This document shows positions 46,742 to 58,526 of a stretch of DNA of 64,000 nucleotides, piece by piece. Below the pieces are notes generated by a model. The model worked only from the letters and a program-made list of their open reading frames with translations, was not told the DNA's origin and ran no database searches. This DNA is from Rouxiella aceris (lineage in GTDB: Bacteria > Pseudomonadota > Gammaproteobacteria > Enterobacterales > Enterobacteriaceae), in contig NZ_JAADJU010000010.1 in the NCBI RefSeq assembly GCF_012933545.1, forward strand, positions 124,001 to 188,000, given 5' to 3'. Numbering within the stretch: position 1 is the stretch's first letter; every line of letters starts with the position of its first letter. The position numbers and the translations under genes are program-made.

Positions 46742-49129
46742 TCAATCCCTCAAGGATGCTTGGAATCGCTGTTTTAGGGCCTCTACACATCTTGCAACAG
46801 TAGCGGCGATCTCCTCTTCTTCCAGTGTACGAGCGGTATCCTGCAATACCAGACTAATAGCCAGGCTTTTATAACCCTCCGCTACGCCCTTGCCACGGTA
46901 CACGTCAAATAAGTTTACGCCAACTACCTGATTTGCGCCAACTTTCTTACACTCTGCCAAAATATCGTCTGCGGCGACGTTTTCAGCCACCACAACAGCG
47001 ATATCACGACGGTTTGCCGGGAAGCGAGAAATCTCGCGCGCATCAGGCAGGACGCGGTCTGCGAGCTTGTTCCACAACATTTCAAACACCACGGTACGAC
47101 CATTGAGGTCCAGTTTACGTTCCAATTCCGGATGCACTACTCCAATGAAACCAATACGTTCGCCGTGTAAATAAATTGCTGCGCTCTGGCCGGGATGCAA
47201 TGCAGGATTCATTTCAGCCTTGAACTGAATCTGGTCCAATTTTCCGGTAAGCTCAAGAATCGCTTCAAGATCGCCCTTCAGATCGTAATAGTCCACGGCC
47301 TGACGTGCCAGGTCCCAATGTTCTTCGCTACGGTTACCGGCGATCACCCCAGACAGCATGACATCCTGACGGATACCCAAATAAGCTTGTGTATCAGGAA
47401 CAAAACGCAGGCCACTTTCGAACAAGCGCACACGTCCCTGCTGACGATTCTGGTTATAAACCACAGAAGTCAGCAAACCGGTCCACAATGAGAGGCGCAT
47501 TGCCGACATTTCTACGGAGATAGGGCTTGGCAACAGCAGCACTTCTTGGTCTGGATGCAGCCATTGCTGAACTTTAGGATCGACAAAGCTATAGGTAATG
47601 GCTTCCTGGAAGCCGCGATCGACCAGCAGGTTCTTGACACGTTTCAAAGAAAGATCGGCTTCGCGGTGGCGTGTCATTTCCAGATTGGCTTTTACCGGCA
47701 CATCGGGAATGTTGTTGTAGCCATAGACGCGTGCAACCTCTTCGACCAGGTCTTCTTCGATTTGCATATCGAAACGCCAGCTCGGTGCAACCGCAATCCA
47801 GGTATCAGCCTGAACCTCAACCTGGCACCCCAGGCGTTGCAGAATATCCGTTACCTGAGCATCGGCAACATGGTGGCCGATGACCCGATCAAGTTTTTCG
47901 CGACGCAGAGTGATTTTGGCTGCTTTTGGCAAATGTGCTTCGGCAGTCACATCAATTACCGGTCCTGCCTGGCCGCCACAAATTTCCAGCAGCAAAGCGG
48001 TCGCACGTGCCATTGCCTTATGCTGCAACTGAGGATCGACGCCACGTTCGTAGCGATGTGATGCATCAGTATGCAGCCCCTGGCGGCGAGCACGGCCAGT
48101 GATGGACAGAGGATTAAAGAATGCGCACTCCAGCAGCACATCTTGCGTCTGTGCATTGACGCCTGAATGCTCGCCGCCAAAGATCCCGCCCATTGCCAAC
48201 GCTTTTTTATGGTCGGCAATCACTAATACATCATCGTTAAGTTTGGCGACGGTGCCGTCGAGCAGGGTCAGGCTTTCGTCTTTCTGCGCCAGGCGCACCA
48301 CAATACCGCCTTCAATACGATTGAGATCGAAGGCATGCATTGGCTGGCCCAGCTCAAGCAGCACAAAGTTGGTGATATCCACTACCGGATCGATGGAACG
48401 AATACCGCAGCGACGCAGCTTTTCGCGCATCCACAGCGGGGTAGCTGCCGTAATATCGATGCCTTTGACAACGCGACCCAAATAGCGCGGGCAGGCTTCA
48501 CTGGCCTGAACATCGATGGGCAAGGTATCAGCAATAGTGGCGGCAACCGGGGCAATCAGCGGTTCGCTAAGCGGCAACTGGCTAACAACAGCCACGTCGC
48601 GGGCGATACCAATGATGCCCAGGCAATCGGCACGGTTAGGGGTGACGCTGATTTCAATCATCTTGTCATCGAGCTGCAGGAATTCACGGATGTCGGTGCC
48701 AATAGGCGCATCCAGCGGCAGTTCGATAATGCCGTCGTGATCTTCAGAAATACCCAGCTCAGAGAAAGAGCACAGCATCCCTTCAGAAGGCTCACCGCGA
48801 AGTTTTGCCGCTTTGATTTTAAAATCACCCGGCAGCACCGCGCCGACGGTGGCCACGGCCACTTTCAGGCCCTGGCGACAGTTGGGCGCACCGCAAACGA
48901 TATCCAGCAGGCGGTCGCCACCGACATTGATTTTGGTGACGCGCAGTTTGTCGGCATTAGGATGCTGACCACATTCCACCACTTCACCGACCACCACTCC
49001 GTGGAAAGCCCCGGCTACGGCTTCAACGCCGTCAACTTCCAGACCGGCCATGGTAATTTGTTCTGATAATGCTTCGCTGCTGATGGCTGGGTTTACCCAT
49101 TCACGCAACCAGAGTTCACTGAATTTCAT
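46742..49129 (-). CDS. pheT: Phenylalanyl-tRNA synthetase beta subunit
   Basis: 795 residues, as in E. coli. Domains in order: N-terminal B1, tRNA-binding OB fold (about 40-150), B3/B4 editing domain (about 210-400), B5 fold, catalytic-like core and C-terminal ferredoxin-like anticodon-binding domain (about 700-795). It forms the alpha2-beta2 enzyme with PheS. 14 bp downstream of pheS. Confidence 0.99.
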   Translation of the reverse strand: MKFSELWLREWVNPAISSEALSEQITMAGLEVDGVEAVAGAFHGVVVGEVVECGQHPNADKLRVTKINVGGDRLLDIVCGAPNCRQGLKVAVATVGAVLPGDFKIKAAKLRGEPSEGMLCSFSELGISEDHDGIIELPLDAPIGTDIREFLQLDDKMIEISVTPNRADCLGIIGIARDVAVVSQLPLSEPLIAPVAATIADTLPIDVQASEACPRYLGRVVKGIDITAATPLWMREKLRRCGIRSIDPVVDITNFVLLELGQPMHAFDLNRIEGGIVVRLAQKDESLTLLDGTVAKLNDDVLVIADHKKALAMGGIFGGEHSGVNAQTQDVLLECAFFNPLSITGRARRQGLHTDASHRYERGVDPQLQHKAMARATALLLEICGGQAGPVIDVTAEAHLPKAAKITLRREKLDRVIGHHVADAQVTDILQRLGCQVEVQADTWIAVAPSWRFDMQIEEDLVEEVARVYGYNNIPDVPVKANLEMTRHREADLSLKRVKNLLVDRGFQEAITYSFVDPKVQQWLHPDQEVLLLPSPISVEMSAMRLSLWTGLLTSVVYNQNRQQGRVRLFESGLRFVPDTQAYLGIRQDVMLSGVIAGNRSEEHWDLARQAVDYYDLKGDLEAILELTGKLDQIQFKAEMNPALHPGQSAAIYLHGERIGFIGVVHPELERKLDLNGRTVVFEMLWNKLADRVLPDAREISRFPANRRDIAVVVAENVAADDILAECKKVGANQVVGVNLFDVYRGKGVAEGYKSLAISLVLQDTARTLEEEEIAATVARCVEALKQRFQASLRD

Positions 49130-49143
49130 GTGATATTCCCGCC

Positions 49144-50190
<1,047 letters not shown>

Positions 50191-50273
50191 TTAATGACGC
50201 GCCAGGCCTGATTTCGCGTTTCTGTATCAATGCCTTAACGTCAGCAAAACCTAACTGTCAGCGCCACCACAGC

Positions 50274-50301
50274 AAAAAAAAAGCCTCCACGAGGGAGGCT
50301 T
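50274..50301 (-). terminator. pheST attenuator terminator
   Basis: On the minus strand AAGCCTCC (50301-50294), loop CTCGT, GGAGGCTT (50288-50281), then a run of T's to 50274. It lies between the pheM stop and pheS, so translation of the Phe-rich leader decides read-through. Confidence 0.9.
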
Positions 50302-50348
50302 TAGCGCTACTTTCCGTTTCTTCTCTTACGCGCGAAAGCCTTCCTGAA

Positions 50349-50393
50349 TCAGGCGCTAAAGTAAAAAAAGAAGCGGAAAATAGCAGCATTCAT
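50349..50393 (-). CDS. pheM: pheST leader peptide PheM
   Basis: 14 residues, MNAAIFRFFFYFSA, with five Phe. E. coli PheM differs only in the last residue (Thr) as I recall it. When Phe-tRNA is scarce, the ribosome stalls on the Phe codons and the terminator at 50274-50301 does not form, raising pheST expression. Confidence 0.95.
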   Translation of the reverse strand: MNAAIFRFFFYFSA

Positions 50394-50480
50394 GCTTGCG
50401 TTACCTTAATAAGTTTGGGCTTACCGGTTAACCTTGCACCGCATTGGCAAAGCGTTTCTGCACCAATGGGGGTAAATATA

Positions 50481-50504
50481 AAAGAGGGAGCAAGCTCCCT
50501 CTTT
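50481..50504 (-). terminator. rplT terminator
   Basis: On the minus strand AAAGAGGGAG, loop CTTG, CTCCCTCTTT, then TTATATTT; nine bases past the rplT stop. Some transcripts are expected to read through into pheMST. Confidence 0.8.
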
Positions 50505-50512
50505 CACCTGAC

Positions 50513-50884
<372 letters not shown>

Positions 50885-50928
50885 TTATTCTTGATTAAAA
50901 AAAAGTGATATACCGAAAGGGTATATTT

Positions 50929-51126
50929 TTAAGCGTACGGCAAGCATGCAGCGACCAGACCCAAATCGTTCTTGGATACAAGGCCTTTTGGACGCAGGTG
51001 ACGTTTACGCTTAGTCGATTTTTTGGTCAGAATATGACGCAGGTTAGCGTGCTTACGCTTGAAACCGCCATTGGCAGTCTTTTTAAAGCGTTTAGCGGCG
51101 CCACGTACAGTTTTAATCTTTGGCAT
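50929..51126 (-). CDS. rpmI: 50S ribosomal protein L35
   Basis: 65 residues from ATG 51126 ([16 protein letters not shown]). A frame four codons longer exists but is not the family start. Between infC and rplT in the usual order. Confidence 0.98.
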   Translation of the reverse strand: MPKIKTVRGAAKRFKKTANGGFKRKHANLRHILTKKSTKRKRHLRPKGLVSKNDLGLVAACLPYA

Positions 51127-51222
51127 TTTATATTCCACTTCGCATTGTTAATTACATGAATCAGTAAGGCGAACATGACCCAGGGTATGCAAGCACACCC
51201 CGGATCAGGCTACTTGATAGCC

Positions 51223-51777
<555 letters not shown>

Positions 51778-53706
51778 TTATTCCTCCAGTTGATGAAGAC
51801 TTCTGCTGCGGATTTCCGCCAGCAGTTTGTCAACGACTTCGCTAACGTCCATGCTTCCCAGGTCTTTACCACGACGAGTACGAACGGCAACTTTGCCTGA
51901 TTCGACCTCTTTATCGCCACAAACCAACATATAGGGAACACGACGCAGCGTGTGCTCGCGAATTTTAAAGCCAATCTTCTCATTTCTCAAGTCGGCTTTA
52001 ACGCGAATACCTGCATCTTGCAGTTTTTTGGTTAATTCTTCGACGTAGGCAGCTTGTGAATCGGTAATATTCATTACCACCACCTGTACCGGTGCAATCC
52101 AGGTTGGGAAGAAGCCCGCGTATTCTTCAGTAAGAATACCAATGAAGCGTTCCATTGAACCCAAAATTGCCCGATGAATCATTACCGGTACTTTACGATC
52201 GTTATTTTCGCCGATATATGTAGCGTCCAAACGATCAGGTAATGAAAAGTCGAGCTGCACGGTACCACACTGCCACGCACGATCCAAACAATCATGCAAG
52301 GTAAATTCAATTTTTGGGCCGTAGAAGGCACCTTCGCCCGGCTGGTACTCAAAAGCGATGTTATTTTCGACTAATGCCGCAGCCAGATCCTGTTCAGCAC
52401 GGTCCCACATCTCATCGCTACCGATGCGTTTGACTGGACGGGTCGACAACTTGACCACAATCTTTTCAAAGCCAAAGGTGCTGTACATATCGTAGACCAT
52501 TTTGATACAGCTGTTCACTTCCTGACGAACCTGCTCTTCGGTACAGAAGATATGGGCATCATCCTGAGTGAAACCACGAACGCGCATCAGGCCATGCAAG
52601 GCACCTGATGGTTCATTACGGTGACAGCTACCAAACTCGGCCATGCGCAGCGGCAGATCGCGGTAAGACTTCAACCCCTGGTTGAAAATCTGCACGTGAC
52701 CCGGGCAGTTCATTGGCTTGATGCAATATTCACGATTCTCGGAAGAGGTGGTGAACATGGCTTCTTTGTAGTTGTCCCAGTGCCCGGTTTTTTCCCACAG
52801 CACTCGGTCCATCATAAACGGACCTTTGACTTCCTGATACTGATAAGACTTCAGCTTCATGCGCACGAAGGCTTCCAGCTCACGGAAAATGGTCCAGCCA
52901 TCGTTGTGCCAGAACACCATACCTGGTGCTTCTTCCTGCATATGGTACAGGTCAAGCTGCTTGCCGATTTTACGGTGATCGCGCTTGCCGGCTTCTTCCA
53001 GACGCTGCAGATAGGCATTCAGCTGCTTTTTGTCGCCCCAGGCAGTACCGTAGATACGTTGCAACATTTTGTTGTTGCTGTCGCCACGCCAGTAAGCCCC
53101 AGAGGTCTTCTGCAGTTTGAAGTGATGACAGAAACGCATATTGGGTACGTGCGGACCGCGGCACATATCAATATATTCTTCATGATGGTACAGACCAGGA
53201 CGATCGTCATGGCTGATATTTTCATCAAGAATGGCAATTTTGTACTGTTCGCCGCGACGTTCAAAGGTGTCGCGCGCTTCCTGCCAGCTGACTTTCTTTT
53301 TAATTACGTCGTAATTTTTTTCAGCCAGTTCATGCATGCGTTTTTCAAGCAGATCGATATCTTCCTGAGTCAACGTGCGATCCAGATCGACATCGTAATA
53401 AAAACCGTTATCGATAGTTGGACCAATGGCCATCTTGGTGTCGGGCCACAGTTGCTTGATGGCATGACCTAACAGGTGTGCGCAAGAGTGACGGAGAATT
53501 TCCAAACCGGCATCGTCTTTTGCAGTAATAATGGCTAATTGAGCATCGTTCTCAATCAGGTCGTTGGCATCAACCAACTCACCGTTTACCCGACCAGCGA
53601 TACAGGCTTTCGCCAGACCCGGGCCGATATCCAGTGCGACGTCCAAAGGAGAAACGGGATGATCAAACTGACGCTGACTGCCATCAGGGAGAGTAATAAC
53701 GGGCAT
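51778..53706 (-). CDS. thrS: Threonyl-tRNA synthetase
   Basis: 642 residues from ATG 53706 ([16 protein letters not shown] six bases upstream), the E. coli length. Domains: N1 TGS-like (1-60), N2 editing with [10 protein letters not shown] (the HxxxH metal motif near 73-77), class II catalytic core with zinc Cys334 in KPMNCPGH and further His ligands, anticodon-binding C-terminal domain (about 535-642). A hairpin with an anticodon-like loop precedes the start. Confidence 0.99.
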   Translation of the reverse strand: MPVITLPDGSQRQFDHPVSPLDVALDIGPGLAKACIAGRVNGELVDANDLIENDAQLAIITAKDDAGLEILRHSCAHLLGHAIKQLWPDTKMAIGPTIDNGFYYDVDLDRTLTQEDIDLLEKRMHELAEKNYDVIKKKVSWQEARDTFERRGEQYKIAILDENISHDDRPGLYHHEEYIDMCRGPHVPNMRFCHHFKLQKTSGAYWRGDSNNKMLQRIYGTAWGDKKQLNAYLQRLEEAGKRDHRKIGKQLDLYHMQEEAPGMVFWHNDGWTIFRELEAFVRMKLKSYQYQEVKGPFMMDRVLWEKTGHWDNYKEAMFTTSSENREYCIKPMNCPGHVQIFNQGLKSYRDLPLRMAEFGSCHRNEPSGALHGLMRVRGFTQDDAHIFCTEEQVRQEVNSCIKMVYDMYSTFGFEKIVVKLSTRPVKRIGSDEMWDRAEQDLAAALVENNIAFEYQPGEGAFYGPKIEFTLHDCLDRAWQCGTVQLDFSLPDRLDATYIGENNDRKVPVMIHRAILGSMERFIGILTEEYAGFFPTWIAPVQVVVMNITDSQAAYVEELTKKLQDAGIRVKADLRNEKIGFKIREHTLRRVPYMLVCGDKEVESGKVAVRTRRGKDLGSMDVSEVVDKLLAEIRSRSLHQLEE

Positions 53707-54059
53707 GTGCATTCCTCATCTACAGTGGTGCCCCACACGACAGAGCACATATAGAAAAATGGGTATAAAAAACTTCATCCGTTTGATTACGCTATTTAGC
53801 TTTACCTTGCCAAATATATACACGCATAAGTACAAAAACGGCTGTACCTAGGATGTGACGTAAGCAGGCACAGAGTGTAGCACCCGTAAAGCGCACTTTT
53901 CCAGCAACTTACGAGGAAATAGCAGGATATTTTGTGCGGACTTAACGACACAGAGCAGTGGCGGCAACAAGATGATGACAGGACAGCAGGAAGGGAAAAT
54001 ACCGGGCAGTGAGGATTCGCCCCGGGGAGTAAACCCGCGGGGGACCCGTATTATCAGAC
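53707..54059. other. thrS leader and emtA 3' region
   Basis: 353 bp. Near thrS it holds the operator-like hairpin (53728-53748). Near emtA it holds a GC-rich block with two 8-bp palindromes, CCCCGGGG (54020-54027) and CCCGCGGG (54034-54041). No gene was seen. Confidence 0.6.
53728..53748 (-). promoter_or_regulatory. Candidate translational operator of thrS
   Basis: In the mRNA GTGCTC and GGGCAC form a stem whose loop contains CGU, an anticodon of tRNA-Thr; it lies about 22-42 nt before the start codon. E. coli ThrS represses its own translation by binding an mRNA hairpin that copies the tRNA-Thr anticodon arm with CGU in the loop. The match in place and loop is suggestive. Confidence 0.55.
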
Positions 54060-54692
54060 TTAACGCATAGCCAGATAAGCATTGTTGACCTTCCACAGAT
54101 AACGCGGTGCCTGTGGGGCCGGATGATTTTTCTGTACATGCTGATAGAACTGTTCAGGCGTCATTTGATTGATCTTTGCCACGGCATAAACCCGGTCTTT
54201 CGAAAAGGTTCTCAACAGTGCTCCAGCTCCGTTTACATAAGCAACCGTAGTGGCATAGCGCAGGGTTTGCGGATTATTTATCCCGGCCAGCTGCTGCTGC
54301 AACATGCTTAGGTAAGCGGTACCCAAATCAATATTTACTTGCGGATCTTTTAATTCAAAGGAGGTGGGCTGACCATAACGCCCTTTAAGTCGGTAGGCAT
54401 CCCGCCCGGCAGTGGAGGCTTTAAGCTGCATTAACCCCACGGCATTCGACTTGCTCACTACGCCAGGATTAAACCCGGACTCGACCTGAATTATCGCTTT
54501 AACCAGTGTTTCATCAACGCCATAAGTATTGGCCGCCTGATGAATAACACTGCCATAAGGCCCCTGGTGCATTAACGAAGGAGTATCCTGAATTACCGGA
54601 CGACTCGTCACTCGACTTGTTTGCATTGGGGTTTCTTTTGCGCACCCCGCCAGTAATAGCGCAGTCATCAAATAAAGAAATTTGCGTTTCAC
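54060..54692 (-). CDS. emtA: Membrane-bound lytic transglycosylase, EmtA-like
   Basis: Peptidoglycan-cleaving lipoprotein of the SLT (family 1) type. I set the start at GTG 54692, giving 210 residues with a signal peptide KRKFLYLMTALLLAGC (lipid Cys17); longer frames bury this signal. The catalytic Glu71 is in IIQVESGFNPGVVS, followed by SNAVGLMQLKASTAGRD and AYVNGAGALLRTFSKDR, all close to E. coli EmtA, including the C-terminal NHPAPQAPRYLWK. In E. coli emtA is elsewhere on the chromosome, so this place next to thrS is different. Confidence 0.88.
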   Translation of the reverse strand: MKRKFLYLMTALLLAGCAKETPMQTSRVTSRPVIQDTPSLMHQGPYGSVIHQAANTYGVDETLVKAIIQVESGFNPGVVSKSNAVGLMQLKASTAGRDAYRLKGRYGQPTSFELKDPQVNIDLGTAYLSMLQQQLAGINNPQTLRYATTVAYVNGAGALLRTFSKDRVYAVAKINQMTPEQFYQHVQKNHPAPQAPRYLWKVNNAYLAMR

Positions 54693-55014
54693 TTGAGCTC
54701 TCTCGCAGCCAGGACGAAGGCCAGCATATACATATTTTCCCAATATCAAAATATATTTTTCATCTATAATAAATAATGCTTGATGAAACAAGGAAATGGC
54801 GAATTAGTCGATCAGATTTATCCTGTATTATTGTCAATCATGCGTTATATCTCATTTTTTTTACTTCTCACGCCAAGCAATATTAATGACTGTTGTACGC
54901 TATCTGATATAAATAATCAGAACGATGCAGTCAGGCTGTGCGCTCGATCGGGGTTTTTGTACAAAAAAAGCGCTAACTTAATGAATTATCAGGCCAGTCA
55001 GAAGGGGTGATACC
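54693..55014. other. Divergent emtA-yniA region
   Basis: 322 bp, AT-rich, presumably holding both promoters. No repeat, terminator or credible small gene was seen. Confidence 0.5.
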
Positions 55015-55878
55015 ATGTGGCAAGCCGTTAATCGTCTGTTGAGTGAACATCTGGGCAATGCAGAAATTCGTGAACGCGTCGAGCTGCCAGGCGGTGAAAT
55101 CCACGCTGCATGGCGACTTAGCTATGGCGACCGAGACGTTTTTGTAAAGTGTAATAGCCGAGAGTTACTGCCGCTGTTTACCGCCGAAGCCGACCAGTTG
55201 GCGCTGCTGGCAAAAAGCAATACGGTGCGGGTTCCACAGGTCTATGGCGTAGGGAGCGATCGGGATTATAGTTTCCTGCTGCTGGAGTATCTGCCCCTCA
55301 CCGCGCTGGATGCCGACAGTGCGCTAGTACTGGGTCAGCAGTTGGCGGCATTGCATCAGTGGAGCGAGCAATTACAGTTTGGCCTCGATTTTGACAACGA
55401 GCTGGCAACGCTACCTCAGCCCAACACCTGGCAGCGACGCTGGTCGACCTTTTTTTCGCAACAGCGCATCGGTTGGCAACTGCAACTGGCGCTGGAAAAA
55501 GGCATGAATTTTGGTGATATCGAGCAAATTTGCGAACTGGTACGGCTCAGGCTGCAAAACCATCAGCCACAGCCTTCTCTGTTGCACGGTGACCTGTGGC
55601 CCCATAACTGCGGTTCGTCAGCGCAGGGCCCGGTAATATTCGACCCAGCCTGCTATTGGGGCGATCGCGAATGCGATTTGGCTATGCTTCCGCTGTACCC
55701 GAATATTCCAGGCCAATTACTTACCGGCTACCAAAGCGTTATGCCCCTGCCCGCCGATTTTATTGACCGGCAATCCATCTATCAACTTTACTATTTATTA
55801 AATCGCAGCAACCTGTTTGGCGGCCAGCATATGGTGGTGGCACAGCGGGCGGTGGATAGATTATTAGAAGAAAAATAA
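55015..55878 (+). CDS. yniA: Fructosamine kinase family protein YniA
   Basis: 287 residues, APH-like kinase fold related to fructosamine-3-kinases that start removal of glycation adducts from proteins. Motifs: ATP-binding Lys in VFVKCNSRE, LLHGDLWPHNCG (catalytic Asp and Asn, about 191-202), VIFDPACYWGDRECDLAM (metal-binding Asp). The substrate of E. coli YniA is not settled. Position next to yniB matches E. coli. Confidence 0.92.
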   Translation: MWQAVNRLLSEHLGNAEIRERVELPGGEIHAAWRLSYGDRDVFVKCNSRELLPLFTAEADQLALLAKSNTVRVPQVYGVGSDRDYSFLLLEYLPLTALDADSALVLGQQLAALHQWSEQLQFGLDFDNELATLPQPNTWQRRWSTFFSQQRIGWQLQLALEKGMNFGDIEQICELVRLRLQNHQPQPSLLHGDLWPHNCGSSAQGPVIFDPACYWGDRECDLAMLPLYPNIPGQLLTGYQSVMPLPADFIDRQSIYQLYYLLNRSNLFGGQHMVVAQRAVDRLLEEK

Positions 55879-55882
55879 AAGA

Positions 55883-55920
55883 AATAAAGCCTGTGAACCT
55901 TAGGTTTTTCAGGCTTTATT
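55883..55920. terminator. Bidirectional terminator between yniA and yniB
   Basis: AATAAAGCCTG (55883-55893) and CAGGCTTTATT (55910-55920), a perfect 11-bp stem with T/A-rich flanks, between convergent genes. Confidence 0.85.
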
Positions 55921-55943
55921 ATTATCAAAATCAGAGCGCAAAA

Positions 55944-56492
55944 TCAGGCGAGGAGTCCGATTAACTTGAGAACAAAATAGGCGATAACGGCAATAATGAT
56001 CGGCAGAATATATAGCGGAAAATATTGCATAAAAATGCTGTGGCGAGGAATAACAATTCGCTGTTCAATCTGTTCTTGAGTTCTTGCCTCACCCTCTTTG
56101 GTCTGCTCCATAATCAATTGATCCTGGACGCTTTCACGAATGTGTCTCACCTGACGTGACATACGGGCACCGCTGGTCTGCAATGCCAGGCCGACGAAAA
56201 TCAGCCAGAAAATAACAATAAACATGATATTGGCGCTGGTCACTCCCTGCCCCAAAACCGGTAGCGGCGCGTTGTACCAGAACACATTGAGAAATGGGGT
56301 GTTAAATTTCACCATATCGACCATGACGTGAACAAAATCCATCATCACCGCATTAATACCCTGCTTGGTCTTACTGTGCTCATAGACAAAATTAAGCAAT
56401 GAAATCAAAGTCGAAAGCAGCGCCGGAATAAAGATTATCCAGCCGACAATCCGTTTTAACACGGCGACGCGCCCAGCCTGTTGATACTTCAT
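55944..56492 (-). CDS. yniB: YniB family membrane protein
   Basis: 182 residues with about four hydrophobic segments (15-37, 82-105, 153-180 and a weaker one near 50-62) and a charged middle loop (RQVRHIRESVQDQLIMEQ). The family is of unknown function. Between yniA and hxpB as in E. coli, where the same order occurs. Confidence 0.9.
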   Translation of the reverse strand: MKYQQAGRVAVLKRIVGWIIFIPALLSTLISLLNFVYEHSKTKQGINAVMMDFVHVMVDMVKFNTPFLNVFWYNAPLPVLGQGVTSANIMFIVIFWLIFVGLALQTSGARMSRQVRHIRESVQDQLIMEQTKEGEARTQEQIEQRIVIPRHSIFMQYFPLYILPIIIAVIAYFVLKLIGLLA

Positions 56493-56710
56493 GAATTCCC
56501 CTTGTTAGGACGTCTCATTAGAAGCGTCAGTTTACCTGTAGTTGCTGAAAGACGCCCAAAATTTTGTTTAACATCTTTTAACAGCTCATTTTTTCGCGTC
56601 CAGACGACGATTTTCCCGCTAAGATACCGGTACTGCCCTGCCCCCAGCCCCGTGCGCTTAACCGCGCCTGCTATGATCAAGACAATTCAGTGTAATCGGG
56701 AGTGACAACT

Positions 56711-57376
56711 ATGCATGATGTAAAACCCATTCAAGCGGCGATTTTTGATATGGATGGCCTGCTGATTGACTCAGAACCTTTGTGGTCACAGTCGGAACTG
56801 GAAGTATTTGCCAGCCTGGGCGTCGATATTTCGCAAAAAGATCGTTTGCCATCCACCCTTGGGCTGCGTATCGATCAGACCGTTCGACTCTGGGCTCGCA
56901 TCCTGCCGTGGAAAGGGGCCAGCGAAGCCGAAGTGACGGCGCGGATCATTGCCCGCACCATTGAACGGGTCGAAGCCAGCCGTCCCCTGCTGCCCGGCGT
57001 CGAAGATGCGTTAAAACTTTGTCAGCAACAAGGGCTAAAAATCGGCCTCGCTTCGGCTTCCCCGTTGCATATGCTTGATAGCGTATTAGAGATGTTTAAC
57101 CTGCAATCCTATTTTCAGGTTCGGGTGTCGGCGGAGTCACTGCCGCACAGCAAACCGCATCCTGAAGTCTATTTGCAAGCCGCCGCCGAGCTGGGTATTG
57201 ATCCCCTCGACTGCGTCACGCTGGAAGACTCTTTTAACGGCATGATCGCCACCAAGGCGGCACGTATGCGCTCGATTGTGGTACCCGACCGGCATTATAG
57301 CGATGACCCAAGGTGGTCGCTGGCCGACGTCAAGCTGGCATCCCTTTGCGAGTTAACAGCACAGCATCTGGGTTAA
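56711..57376 (+). CDS. hxpB: Hexitol / 2-deoxyglucose-6-phosphatase HxpB (YniC)
   Basis: HAD-superfamily sugar phosphatase, 221 residues from ATG 56711 (GGGAG eight bases upstream; a GTG three codons up is possible). Catalytic Asp13 and Asp15 in IFDMDGLLIDSE, motif II Ser in LASASPLHM, motif III Lys in SKPHPEVY, motif IV in LEDSFNGM. E. coli YniC acts on 2-deoxyglucose 6-phosphate and hexitol phosphates. Confidence 0.95.
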   Translation: MHDVKPIQAAIFDMDGLLIDSEPLWSQSELEVFASLGVDISQKDRLPSTLGLRIDQTVRLWARILPWKGASEAEVTARIIARTIERVEASRPLLPGVEDALKLCQQQGLKIGLASASPLHMLDSVLEMFNLQSYFQVRVSAESLPHSKPHPEVYLQAAAELGIDPLDCVTLEDSFNGMIATKAARMRSIVVPDRHYSDDPRWSLADVKLASLCELTAQHLG

Positions 57377-57453
57377 AATAAATTTAGCGGCAGCAGTGAG
57401 CATATACGCTTTTTTTGCTGCCAATTTTGCGAACCATGACCCTCGCCACAAAT

Positions 57454-57473
57454 AATTAAAACATCATTTCATT
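57454..57473 (+). promoter_or_regulatory. KdgR operator of kduI
   Basis: AATTAAAACATCATTTCATT fits the KdgR consensus (AAATGAAACATTGTTTCATT type) in most positions. It lies 146 bp before kduI. KdgR itself is encoded at 61655-62446. Confidence 0.55.
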
Positions 57474-57618
57474 TTTATTGAATTCATAGACCAATGCTTC
57501 TATGCTGCATAACACACAGGATAAACCGGGATGGCAGCAGCAACTGACAGCGGCCAGCGATGACCCCCTCCCCCCGGCATTTCCCCGACCATGCTGTTTA
57601 TGTAAAAGAGGCAACGAC

Positions 57619-58455
57619 ATGCAAGTCCGTCAAAGTATTCATAGCGATCACGCCAAACAACTTGATACCGCTGGCCTGCGCCGCGAATTTCTAATCGAAA
57701 AAATCTTTGCAGAAGATACCTATACCCTGACCTACAGCCATATCGACCGTATTATCGTCGGCGGTGTGATGCCGATTAACCAGGTGATTACCATAGGCGA
57801 TGAAGTCGGCAAGCAGTTGGGGGTCAGTTATTTTCTTGAACGCCGTGAGCTGGGCGTCATTAATATTGGCGGACCAGGGTTAATTGTCGTTGATGGCAAA
57901 ACCCATGAAATCGGCAATGAAGAGGCGCTTTATGTCGGCAAAGGTGCCCGCCAAGTGGCCTTTAGCAGCGTGGATAGTCAACACCCGGCCAAGTTTTATT
58001 ACAACAGTGCGCCGGCACACACGCGCTTCCCGGATAAAAAAATCACCCTGGCAGAAGCCTCTCCGCAAACCCTGGGTGATGCGGCAACCAGTAACCGTCG
58101 CACCATTAACAAGTTTATCGTACCTGCCGTGTTGGAAACCTGCCAGTTAACCATGGGGCTGACCAAGCTTGACGCCGGTAGCCTGTGGAACACCATGCCC
58201 TGCCATACCCACGAACGTCGTATGGAGGTTTATTTCTATTTTGATATGGATGATGAAACCGCCGTGTTTCATATGATGGGGCAACCGCAGGAAACCCGCC
58301 ATCTGCTGGTACACAACGAGCAGGCGGTGATTTCTCCCAGTTGGTCAATCCACGCTGGCGTGGGTACCAAACGCTATACCTTTATCTGGGGCATGGTGGG
58401 CGAAAACCAGGTATTCGATGATATGGATCATGTGGCCGTCAGCGCACTGAGATAG
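57619..58455 (+). CDS. kduI: 5-dehydro-4-deoxy-D-glucuronate isomerase
   Basis: Isomerises the pectin/hexuronate breakdown product 4-deoxy-L-threo-5-hexosulose uronate to 3-deoxy-D-glycero-2,5-hexodiulosonate. 278 residues from ATG 57619 (AGAGG eight bases upstream), the same length as E. coli KduI. Cupin zinc ligands His196, His198 and Glu203 in [13 protein letters not shown] and His245 follow from equal length. The 39-codon extension upstream is not part of the family. It is followed by kduD. Confidence 0.97.
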   Translation: MQVRQSIHSDHAKQLDTAGLRREFLIEKIFAEDTYTLTYSHIDRIIVGGVMPINQVITIGDEVGKQLGVSYFLERRELGVINIGGPGLIVVDGKTHEIGNEEALYVGKGARQVAFSSVDSQHPAKFYYNSAPAHTRFPDKKITLAEASPQTLGDAATSNRRTINKFIVPAVLETCQLTMGLTKLDAGSLWNTMPCHTHERRMEVYFYFDMDDETAVFHMMGQPQETRHLLVHNEQAVISPSWSIHAGVGTKRYTFIWGMVGENQVFDDMDHVAVSALR

Positions 58456-58476
58456 TCGTTTTTTTGCATACACCCA

Positions 58477-58507
58477 GGCGCAACGCCGACCACAATGGCG
58501 TTGTGCC
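58477..58507 (+). repeat. Hairpin between kduI and kduD
   Basis: GGCGCAACGCC (58477-58487) and GGCGTTGTGCC (58497-58507), 11 bp with one G-U. There is no T-run; it may stabilise the kduI mRNA or set the ratio of the two products. Confidence 0.5.
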
Positions 58508-58526
58508 GGTGATAAGAGAGTCAATG

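Noticed and set aside
48335..49066. 243-codon frame antisense to pheT
   Set aside because: Overlaps a certain essential gene, no family resemblance.
52621..53472. 283-codon frame antisense to thrS
   Set aside because: Fully within thrS on the other strand; no recognisable family, no ribosome binding site of note. Typical shadow of a well-coded gene.
54013..54048. CRISPR-like repeat
   Set aside because: The GC-rich block only superficially resembles a type I-E repeat, occurs once, and has no spacers or cas genes nearby.
54780..55010. 76-codon frame between emtA and yniA
   Set aside because: Random composition in AT-rich divergent promoter DNA; no ribosome binding site.
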